Part shown: positions 26,109 to 33,322 of the stretch, in pieces | Position numbering within the stretch: the first letter of the stretch is position 1 | Layout: every line of letters begins with the position of its first letter | Assembly: GCF_006539685.1 (NCBI RefSeq) | Contig: NZ_BJNM01000016.1 | Location: forward strand, 1-63,391 | Direction of reading: 5' to 3' | Source of the DNA: Gluconobacter oxydans | GTDB lineage: Bacteria; Pseudomonadota; Alphaproteobacteria; Acetobacterales; Acetobacteraceae | Length of the DNA: 63,391 nt | Position numbers and translations under genes: made by a program | The notes under the pieces: generated by a model | The model's input: the letters and a program-made list of their open reading frames with translations, nothing else | Database searches by the model: none | What the model was told of the DNA's origin: nothing

Positions 26109-27302
26109 TTACAGCCCGAAATGTCTGGCGACTTCGCCGAAGACGGCCACGGCGCGGTCAATTTCCTCGGGGGAATGGGCCGCCATGACCGAGCAGCGCA
26201 GCAGCGGCCGGTTGTCAGGCGTGGCCGGTGGGAGCGAGAGGTTCACATAAACCCCGTTTTCCAGCAGCGCGTTCCAGAAACCGACAGCCTGATCCACGGT
26301 CTCCAGCGTTACGGCGACCACCGGGGAGACGTGCTCGCCCGTTTTCAGGCCAACTTTCTGGAGCCCCGCATGCAGACGGGCTGCGTTTTCCTGAAGCTTC
26401 GTCCGCAGTTCCGGGCGGCCCTGCATGTCTTCAAGCGCTGCCATGGTGGCTGCGATGATTTCGGGGGGCAGGGACGCCGTGAACATATAGGGACGCGAGC
26501 ACAGACGCATCAGGTCCACGCCGTCATGGTTCGTGACGCAGTAGCCGCCCACGGTTCCGAGGGACTTGGAGAAGGTGCCGACCACGAAGTCGATCCCGTC
26601 CTCGCAGTCCTGCATTTCCGCAACGCCGCGGCCATGCGCACCCAGGACACCGAACGAATGGGCTTCGTCAGCCATCAGATACGCACCGTGGCGCGTCTTG
26701 ATGTCCACGAACTTGTCCAGCGGGGCGACATTGCCCGTCATGGAGTAGATGCCCTCGGCGATGATGAGCTTGGCGCCCGTGTGGTCCTTCAGGCGTGCCA
26801 GACGCTTTTCCAGATCGACCGGATCGTTGTGGCGGAAGCGGATGACCTGCGCGCCGGACAGCTTGGCGCCGTCATAGATGCTGGCATGGCTGTCCGCATC
26901 AAGCAGCAGGACGTCGTCCTTGTTCACCAGAGCCGAGATCGTGCCCAGATTGGCCTGATATCCGGTCGAGAACACCATGCAGTGCTTGCGGCGGAAGAAC
27001 TCGGCGAGCTTTGCCTCCAGCTTGCGGTGCAAACCGAAGGTGCCATTCGCAATGCGGGAACCCGTCGTGCCGACGCCCATCGTCTCGGCCGTTTCCACGG
27101 CTGCTTCGATGGCTTTCTTCGACTGGCTGAGACCAAGATAGTTGTTGGTCCCGAAGAGCAGCGTCTCGCGCCCTTCGATGATCCCGACGCTTGCGGAGAT
27201 CGGACGTTCGATCACGACCTCGAACGGGTTGCGCGGGGAGGCGGCCGTGAGGCCTTCATAGGCTTCGCGCAGCCCCTGGTGCTTGGCGAAAATATCCGTC
27301 AC
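26109..27302 (-). CDS. spt: Serine palmitoyltransferase
   Basis: A 397-residue pyridoxal-phosphate enzyme of the alpha-oxoamine synthase family. It condenses serine with a fatty acyl thioester to 3-oxosphinganine, the first step of sphingolipid synthesis. PLP-site residues are His139 in DADSHAS, Asp212 and His215 in ADEAHSFG, and Lys246 in GTFSKSLG. The spacing between them matches the soluble Sphingomonas enzyme. The C-terminal PPATPDNRPLLRCS motif with AAHS favours SPT over KBL, BioF or HemA. It starts at GTG 27302, overlapping the acyl carrier protein stop by four bases (GTGA). No transmembrane segment. Confidence 0.9.
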   Translation of the reverse strand: MTDIFAKHQGLREAYEGLTAASPRNPFEVVIERPISASVGIIEGRETLLFGTNNYLGLSQSKKAIEAAVETAETMGVGTTGSRIANGTFGLHRKLEAKLAEFFRRKHCMVFSTGYQANLGTISALVNKDDVLLLDADSHASIYDGAKLSGAQVIRFRHNDPVDLEKRLARLKDHTGAKLIIAEGIYSMTGNVAPLDKFVDIKTRHGAYLMADEAHSFGVLGAHGRGVAEMQDCEDGIDFVVGTFSKSLGTVGGYCVTNHDGVDLMRLCSRPYMFTASLPPEIIAATMAALEDMQGRPELRTKLQENAARLHAGLQKVGLKTGEHVSPVVAVTLETVDQAVGFWNALLENGVYVNLSLPPATPDNRPLLRCSVMAAHSPEEIDRAVAVFGEVARHFGL

Positions 27303-27553
27303 GCGTGGGCGACCTTGAGCGTGTGCAGGCAGCCGGCAAGGTCGTTGATGGTGCGGATATCGGCCAGCTTGTCGAGCGGGACGGAGACGTCGAGCTCGTC
27401 TTCGATTTCCATGACGAAGTTCATGACGGCCAGGCTGTCAAAGGCCAGGTCTTCGACAATCTTGCTGTTGCCATCGATGTCCCGGGGAACTTTCGGATTG
27501 GCAAGCAGTTTCTCAATGATCATTCCGGAAATACCGGCGACGCTGTCAGTCAT
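27299..27553 (-). CDS. Sphingolipid-dedicated acyl carrier protein
   Basis: An 84-residue carrier protein with the phosphopantetheine site Ser40 in EDLAFDSLAVMNF. It differs from AcpP (GADSLD) in the bases around the serine and in its helix II. The stop overlaps the spt start, so it is translationally coupled to SPT and likely donates or presents the acyl chain to it, as proposed for Caulobacter. The start ATG 27553 is chosen by length and by the N-terminal helix; a longer frame runs to 27622. Confidence 0.9.
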   Translation of the reverse strand: MTDSVAGISGMIIEKLLANPKVPRDIDGNSKIVEDLAFDSLAVMNFVMEIEDELDVSVPLDKLADIRTINDLAGCLHTLKVAHA

Positions 27554-27667
27554 GGACTTCAACTCTCGGTGTCTGTGCAATCTTGGGCAAGCCTTATGCT
27601 CCAAACCGGCCCCCTTCGCCACCCCTTTGCCTCTTCAGGCAGCAGGGCGGCGGAAGCCGGTCCGGGA

Positions 27668-29479
27668 TCAGGCGACCGAAGACGTGGTTTCGGGCTGCTG
27701 CTCGAACTGACCGGAGAGCAGCATGGTCTTGGCCTTCGCACGGGTCAGCTTGCCCGAGGAGGTCTGGGGAAGCGTGCGGGGCGGCACAAGGATGACGTCA
27801 ACATCCACGCCGTGCTGGCGGCGGAACAGACTCGTGACCTCGTCGCGGAGCTGGTTGCGGCTCTCATCCTCGGTCGCGCGGCACTGGACGAGTGCGACGA
27901 TCTTCTCGCCTTCGTCGCCATCCACGGAAAAGACGGCCACGTCACGCGAACGCAGGTTCGGGATCTCGCTTTCAGCGGACCATTCCAGATCCTGCGGCCA
28001 GATATTGCGGCCGTTGATGATGATCAGGTCCTTGGCGCGGCCGGTGACGACGATCTGGCCATTGAGGCGATAGCCAAGATCACCCGTGTTCAGCCAGCCA
28101 TCCGCATCGAGGACGGCCTCGGTCTCGTCGGGACGGCGGAAATAGCCGCACATGAGACTCGGTCCACGGACATAGACGGTGCCGACCTGCCGGTCCGCCA
28201 GATCATGTCCTGCAGCGTCGCGGACTTCGATCTGATGATCGGGAAGGGCCTCGCCGCACAGGACAAAGGTCCGCAGCGGATGGGACGGGTCGTTGGACGG
28301 CTCGGCAATGCCGTCCTTCTCAAGGCGGCGCAGATCGATCGTGTCGGTCTGGATGCCGGTGTTGAGCGGGGCGAAGCTGATGGCAAGCGTCGCCTCGGCC
28401 ATGCCGTAGCTCGCGACGAAGGACGTGGCCCGGAAGCCGTTCGAGGCGAAACGCTCCGCAAAGCCTTCGAGGATATGATGGCGGATCATGTCACCGCCAA
28501 TGCCGGCAATGCGCCAGCACGACAGGTCCAGATCGGCCTGACCGCTGCGGCGGGCGCAGAGCTCGTACCCGAAGGAGGGGCTGTAGGCGATTGTGCCGCG
28601 GTTGCGGGAAATCAGATCCAGCCAGACATGCGGACGACGCGCGAATTCGCGGGTGGGCAGCAGATCGACGGAAAGCTGGCAGGTCAGGGGCGTCAGGAAG
28701 AAGCCGACCAGCCCCATGTCATGATAGAGCGGCAGCCAGGAGACGCAGCGGTCATCGCGCGGGTCTTCGGCCGGATAGACGTGAAGACCGTCGCGGGCGA
28801 TGGCGCGGGCATTGGCCATGCCGGCTGCCTGCGTGACCGAAACACCCATCGGAAAACGTGTGCTGCCCGAGGAAAACTGGAGATAGGACAGGGCTGTCGG
28901 GGAGATTTCCGGCAGTTCGACACGGGCTTCGGCGTGACGGTACAGATCGGCCGGCGAGCCGCCGAAGACCAGGTCGAGACCATCGACGATATCCGCCGTC
29001 CAGCTTCCAATCACATCGGGCACCACAACGGCGCGGGCCGCAGCGCTCTGGATCATGCCGCGCAGCGTCGTCACATAGCCCTCGCGTCCGCCGAAGGCGA
29101 CCGGCAGGGGGAGTGGCGCCGGGACCAGGCCTGCATACTGGCAGCCGAAGAAGATCCGGGCGAAGTCGCCATCGCTTTCCGCCACGATCGCAACGCGATC
29201 GCCCGGGACCAGACCAAGACCCAGCAGGCGGCAGGCCATGGAACGGGCCTGTTCGCGCAGCAGACGGTATGGCAATGCCTCGAGAAGCTGCCCCCGGCCG
29301 GAATAGATGTTGAATCCGCTCTCACCCTGGGCCGCGTAATCAAGGGCGGCCGCAAAGCTGGGGAAATCTCCGTAGCGTCTTTCCAGGCCGGAGCGGCTTG
29401 GCGTCGGAACGGGATTGGCGGTTGGGTTCTGGTTGGCCTCGGTCAAACCTGGACTAGCTCCGTTTGGATTACCTGACAT
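27668..29479 (-). CDS. Fatty acyl-AMP / acyl-ACP ligase
   Basis: A 603-residue adenylate-forming enzyme. The A3-like loop is SSGSTRFPMG (residues 203-212), where the usual lysine of TSGSTGxPKG is replaced by Met. Other motifs are SYGMAEAT, GDLGYRLNGQIVVTGR, KDLIIINGRNIWPQDLE and the catalytic C-terminal lysine in LPQTSSGKLTRAK. The INGRNIWPQDLE wording is typical of fatty acyl-AMP ligases that pass the acyl group to a carrier protein. It probably loads the adjacent acyl carrier protein. It lies 114 bases upstream of that gene and touches its own upstream gene by a TGATG overlap. Confidence 0.85.
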   Translation of the reverse strand: MSGNPNGASPGLTEANQNPTANPVPTPSRSGLERRYGDFPSFAAALDYAAQGESGFNIYSGRGQLLEALPYRLLREQARSMACRLLGLGLVPGDRVAIVAESDGDFARIFFGCQYAGLVPAPLPLPVAFGGREGYVTTLRGMIQSAAARAVVVPDVIGSWTADIVDGLDLVFGGSPADLYRHAEARVELPEISPTALSYLQFSSGSTRFPMGVSVTQAAGMANARAIARDGLHVYPAEDPRDDRCVSWLPLYHDMGLVGFFLTPLTCQLSVDLLPTREFARRPHVWLDLISRNRGTIAYSPSFGYELCARRSGQADLDLSCWRIAGIGGDMIRHHILEGFAERFASNGFRATSFVASYGMAEATLAISFAPLNTGIQTDTIDLRRLEKDGIAEPSNDPSHPLRTFVLCGEALPDHQIEVRDAAGHDLADRQVGTVYVRGPSLMCGYFRRPDETEAVLDADGWLNTGDLGYRLNGQIVVTGRAKDLIIINGRNIWPQDLEWSAESEIPNLRSRDVAVFSVDGDEGEKIVALVQCRATEDESRNQLRDEVTSLFRRQHGVDVDVILVPPRTLPQTSSGKLTRAKAKTMLLSGQFEQQPETTSSVA

Positions 29480-30609
29480 CAGGCAGCCCTTTTCAGAAAA
29501 TCGACAATTGCATCCGCGGCAGCGGGAGCAGTGGGCTCATCGCCCAGTGTTTCGAATGTCTCTAATACATATTGGCGCTGCGCCTCAAGAAAACGAGGAT
29601 GCGTTTCGAAAGCATTCTCTATCTTGGAGCCCAGATCCGATACATTTTCCGTCACTGGCCCCAGCGTCCAGAACTGGTAGTCCGCATTTCCATGCCATTT
29701 GACATGGTGGGCGTTGAGAAAGAGACAAGGGCGCGGGCGGATCATGAACTCGGCGACCTGGCTGCTGACATCACCCAGATAGAGGTCTGCCCCCATCGTA
29801 TAGGTCATGTCGATGCTCCGGTGGCTGCCCGGGTCGATCAGCATGTGGGGCAGGTGCCCATACTGGCGCCTCAGGGCTTCCCCCTCTTCGCGGTGATTGT
29901 CGAAGAGACGGAAATGCGGTGCGAAAACAAGGTTGTAGCGATCCTGCGTGGCAAAGAACTGCAGGACCTGATGTCCCATTTCCGGCCAGGAGGACAGGCG
30001 GCGCAGGAAATGCGGATTATACAGGATCGTCGGCCGGTTGTTGTTGAAGAGTTTCGGCCGTTTCGCGTCCGTGCGCCGCACGAGATCAAACTTGGCGTAG
30101 GTGCCGCGATGATAGGCGCCGGGGCGGATGATACCCTTTTCCAGCATGCGCTGTTCCACCTTGCGTCCGGGAACCAGCAGGAAATCGAATTTTCCGAGAT
30201 GCCGGGCAAAACCGATCGCCCGGTCACCGGCGCCATGGCCCGTCCAGATCATTTTCGGACGCCGCACGCCCATGCGGCGGAGCTGCAGGGACGTCGCTTC
30301 CGGCACGATGATCGCATCGAAGGTCCGGAAATAATGCCGGGAGGCGAAAAGCCCGATCAGGCGGTCCACCACCCGAAGCCCGTGCAGTTCGATCCGGCGA
30401 CGGAGCTTGGGGGAGATCGGGAGCAGGTCGAACTGCACCCGGGCTTCCGGATAGAGCGTCGCCAGCGAGCGTGCCAGTTCGAGATGGCTCACGGTCAGGC
30501 ATGAGACATGGACTGCAACGTCCGGATGGCGCGCGGAGACTTCCAGCGCGATTGGCAGGACGTGCAGGGTCTGGTGACGCTGGCCGATAAGGGGGAAAGC
30601 CACCTTCAT
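29479..30609 (-). CDS. TagB/TagF-like (CDP-glycerol glycerophosphotransferase-type) transferase
   Basis: A 376-residue GT-B-fold protein starting MKVAFPLIGQRHQ. The second half, with TILYNPHFLRR, LVFAPHFRLF, DMTYTMGADLYLGDVSS and RPCLFLN, resembles CDP-glycerol:poly(glycerophosphate) glycerophosphotransferases. The key GDVSSQVAEF segment corresponds to the family's TDYSS motif. A transferase adding phosphoglycerol or a similar group to a lipid or oligosaccharide is likely. Its ATG overlaps the flippase stop by four bases and its stop overlaps the ligase start by one. Donor and acceptor unknown; Caulobacter's ceramide phosphoglycerate makes such a role plausible. Confidence 0.6.
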   Translation of the reverse strand: MKVAFPLIGQRHQTLHVLPIALEVSARHPDVAVHVSCLTVSHLELARSLATLYPEARVQFDLLPISPKLRRRIELHGLRVVDRLIGLFASRHYFRTFDAIIVPEATSLQLRRMGVRRPKMIWTGHGAGDRAIGFARHLGKFDFLLVPGRKVEQRMLEKGIIRPGAYHRGTYAKFDLVRRTDAKRPKLFNNNRPTILYNPHFLRRLSSWPEMGHQVLQFFATQDRYNLVFAPHFRLFDNHREEGEALRRQYGHLPHMLIDPGSHRSIDMTYTMGADLYLGDVSSQVAEFMIRPRPCLFLNAHHVKWHGNADYQFWTLGPVTENVSDLGSKIENAFETHPRFLEAQRQYVLETFETLGDEPTAPAAADAIVDFLKRAA

Positions 30610-31976
30610 GCCGCAAGCCCCTGCGGGCTGCGGACCGTGCGGATCACGAAGACAAGCTGGATCGTGATCAGAAGGGTGACGCCACATAATGTCGCTGGCC
30701 CGACGCCGCTCAGACCGTAATGGCGAACCATCATCACCAGGGCCGGAAGGAAGAAGGTACATTCCAGGATACGAGCTCCGATCGCGGCGCCGGAACGGTT
30801 CGTCGTGAACAGCAGCGGTTCCAGTGGCAGGCCCCAGACGGTGACCACTTCCGCGGCCAGCAGCCACAGCGTGACGGGAAGAGCCTCTGTCGCTCCCTTG
30901 TGGCCGATATAGAGCTGAAGGAGCGGGCGTCCGGCAAACAGCGTCAGCAGGAGCAGGGCCGTTCCGATTCCACCAGCCATCAGGGCGATCTGGCCCGTCA
31001 GGCGATACAGCCGGTTCATGGCCCTGTCGCGCCATAGCCGGGCCATTTCGGGATAGACCGTCGTCTGGATCAGGGTTGCGGGCTTGGCGATCCCGGCCGC
31101 GATCTGGCTTGCGATCCGGTAGTAGCCGGCGCTCGTCGGGCCGACGAAGGCGCCGACCACGAGGGTGCCGATATGGCCGAAGGCGAGGGCGAGCGTGGAA
31201 TTGAGGTTCGTGTTCAGCGCGAAACGCCAGATCCCGGGATAGGTGCGGAAAAACTGTCCGCTCAGGATCTCGGGCAGGATACCGCGCATTTCATGGAAGA
31301 GGCCGCGGATCAGGTCCCGGCGATACATCTCGCGGGCCGCCATGAAAAAGATCGTGCCCCAGGCTGCCACTTCCGCTGCGATCCAGACACTGGCAAGCGC
31401 CGTCACGGACGCCCAGCCCAGAGCCATCGAGGCCGTGCCGATCACGCGGACGATGGTGGCCACGGTGCCCTGTACGGCCAGCAGGTCGTACCGGTCGAAA
31501 ACCCGCAGCAGGCCCGTTGCGGTGGCGGATGCCATGAAAAGGATGGAGACGCAGTAGACCACGCCGATGACGTGGATCTCAGGCGGCCAGCCCAGAAGAT
31601 TCATGGCCAGAAGACTGATGAGGACGCCCCCGCCAAAACCCAGCAGACCCCCGACGCTGTCCAGCAGCAGACTGAAGGAGACGATTTTCTGGAAACCGCG
31701 ACGGTCACCCTGCGTTAGGGGGCGCAGGCCATAATGCAGAACGGTCTGCCAGGACTGGAAATCCACGATGTCGCCCATCGTCCGTGCGAAGGCATACATC
31801 ATCGCGACGAGCCCGAAGCTGTAGCTCCCCAGCAGATGGGTCGCCATCCAGATATGGATGAGGCTCAGCGGAGCATTGACTGCGCGCCCTCCCAGAAGGA
31901 CGCCCAGATTGCTCATGACGCGCTGGACACCGCCGGGTCTTGCAGCCTGAGAAGACGATGAGTCGTCTGACATCAA
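30606..31976 (-). CDS. Oligosaccharide/lipid flippase of the Wzx (MOP) superfamily
   Basis: A 456-residue polytopic membrane protein with about 12-14 predicted helices. Its N-terminal region (NLGVLLGGRAVNAPLSL) and the YRIASQIAAGIAKPATLIQT segment match polysaccharide flippases of the MOP exporter superfamily. It is the first gene of the operon flippase-transferase-ligase-acp-spt. It would flip a lipid-linked product across the inner membrane. Two ATG codons occur in a row at 31974-31976 and 31971-31973. The ~236-base gap upstream separates it from alr and must hold both promoters. Confidence 0.8.
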   Translation of the reverse strand: MMSDDSSSSQAARPGGVQRVMSNLGVLLGGRAVNAPLSLIHIWMATHLLGSYSFGLVAMMYAFARTMGDIVDFQSWQTVLHYGLRPLTQGDRRGFQKIVSFSLLLDSVGGLLGFGGGVLISLLAMNLLGWPPEIHVIGVVYCVSILFMASATATGLLRVFDRYDLLAVQGTVATIVRVIGTASMALGWASVTALASVWIAAEVAAWGTIFFMAAREMYRRDLIRGLFHEMRGILPEILSGQFFRTYPGIWRFALNTNLNSTLALAFGHIGTLVVGAFVGPTSAGYYRIASQIAAGIAKPATLIQTTVYPEMARLWRDRAMNRLYRLTGQIALMAGGIGTALLLLTLFAGRPLLQLYIGHKGATEALPVTLWLLAAEVVTVWGLPLEPLLFTTNRSGAAIGARILECTFFLPALVMMVRHYGLSGVGPATLCGVTLLITIQLVFVIRTVRSPQGLAA

Positions 31977-32212
31977 TTTATGGAAACTTTCGTGACAGTC
32001 TTGCCGTTAACTCCGATGGGCACCAGAAATAGGCGTTTCCCCGGAAATCTGAACTCACTTTTTGTGACCGAAGATTGCATTCGCATGCAGCGGATGGCGT
32101 CTTGTTGCGCAGAATTCCCGATGTGAAAAGTCCGGTGTGAAAAGAGGGGCATGACATTGCTTCATGGGACTGGAGTGCCATAAGAAAGCATTGCAGTCTT
32201 TTGGGCAGCCTC

Positions 32213-33316
32213 ATGCAAACAGTTTTCCAGGACGCAGCATCGGCACGGGCCGGAGCCTGGCTGGGTGTCAGCCTGCGGGCCATCGCAGAAAATTACAATC
32301 TCGTTGCCGCTCTTGGCGCCGGCGCGGAATGTGCGGTCGTCGTCAAGGCCGATGCCTATGGGCTGAGCGCGGATCGCGTGGCGCCCGTTCTGGCCGCACG
32401 CGGGGCGGGCACATTCTTCGTGGCGCATCTCGACGAGGGGATCGCCTTGCGGGCCATACTGCCCGAAGTCCGCATTTTTGTGCTGCATGGCTTCATGCCG
32501 GGCTGTGAAGGCAGCATGCAGGCCCATAACCTGTTTCCCGTTCTCAACGATCTCGAACAGGTTCGCAGCTGGCAGCGGCTTTGCAGGGAAAAGGGCTGTG
32601 CCTTTCCCGCAGCCCTCCAGTTCGACACCGGGATGTCCCGGTTTGGTCTGAGTGATCAGGACCTTGAGGACCGCTCGGTTTTCGAAGGGCTGAACCTGCA
32701 ACTGGTGATGAGCCATCTGGCCTGCGCGGATACGCCGGACAATCCCGCCAACGCGATTCAGCGGAAGCGTTTTGTTGAAATGGCCGCCGGCTTTCCGGGC
32801 GTGCCGCGGTCCCTGGCGGCCTCTTCGGGGATTTTTCTTGGCCCGGACTATCATTTTGAACTGATCCGTCCGGGTGCCGCCCTGTATGGGATCGCGCCTT
32901 TTGAGGGAAGTCGCGTCCTGAATCCGGTCGTCTCGCTCGATGCGCGGATCGTGCAGATCCGGACGGTGCAGGCCGGAGACCGCGTCGGATACGGGTTGGG
33001 GTGGACAGCCACGAAGCCCACACGGATCGCCACGCTGGGGCTTGGTTATGCGGACGGTTTCTTCCGTGCTCAGGCTGGGCACGGGGCTGTCTGGTATGGG
33101 CAGACCCGGCTTCCGGTCATTGGACGTGTCTCGATGGACAGTATTTCCGTTGATCTGACTGATGCGCCTGCCGGGCTGAAAGCGGGGGACGTGCTGTCAG
33201 TGCTGGGACCGGCGCAGGATGTGGATGCGCTGGCGCGCTCGGCAGGGACGATCGGCTACGAGGTCCTGACGGCGCTGGGAAGCCGTTTCCACCGTGTCTA
33301 TGTGTCGGATGACTGA
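32213..33316 (+). CDS. alr: Alanine racemase
   Basis: A 367-residue PLP enzyme that makes D-alanine for peptidoglycan. Lys45 lies in VVVKADAYG, and the second-domain motifs are LGYADGF and GRVSMDSISVD; the latter holds the region of the cysteine-tyrosine loop. ATG 32213 is preceded by a TTG in frame at 32201, but the family N-terminus fits ATG. It is divergent from the flippase gene. The stop lies six bases from the end of the converging TonB receptor gene. Confidence 0.93.
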   Translation: MQTVFQDAASARAGAWLGVSLRAIAENYNLVAALGAGAECAVVVKADAYGLSADRVAPVLAARGAGTFFVAHLDEGIALRAILPEVRIFVLHGFMPGCEGSMQAHNLFPVLNDLEQVRSWQRLCREKGCAFPAALQFDTGMSRFGLSDQDLEDRSVFEGLNLQLVMSHLACADTPDNPANAIQRKRFVEMAAGFPGVPRSLAASSGIFLGPDYHFELIRPGAALYGIAPFEGSRVLNPVVSLDARIVQIRTVQAGDRVGYGLGWTATKPTRIATLGLGYADGFFRAQAGHGAVWYGQTRLPVIGRVSMDSISVDLTDAPAGLKAGDVLSVLGPAQDVDALARSAGTIGYEVLTALGSRFHRVYVSDD

Positions 33317-33322
33317 GCCGGG

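Noticed and set aside
27305-29476. 723-codon plus-strand open frame
   Set aside because: Antisense to the acyl carrier protein and ligase genes; shadow of GC-rich codon use.
31978-32283. 101-codon minus-strand open frame between the flippase gene and alr
   Set aside because: Overlaps the start of alr, no recognised domain; the gap is a divergent promoter region.
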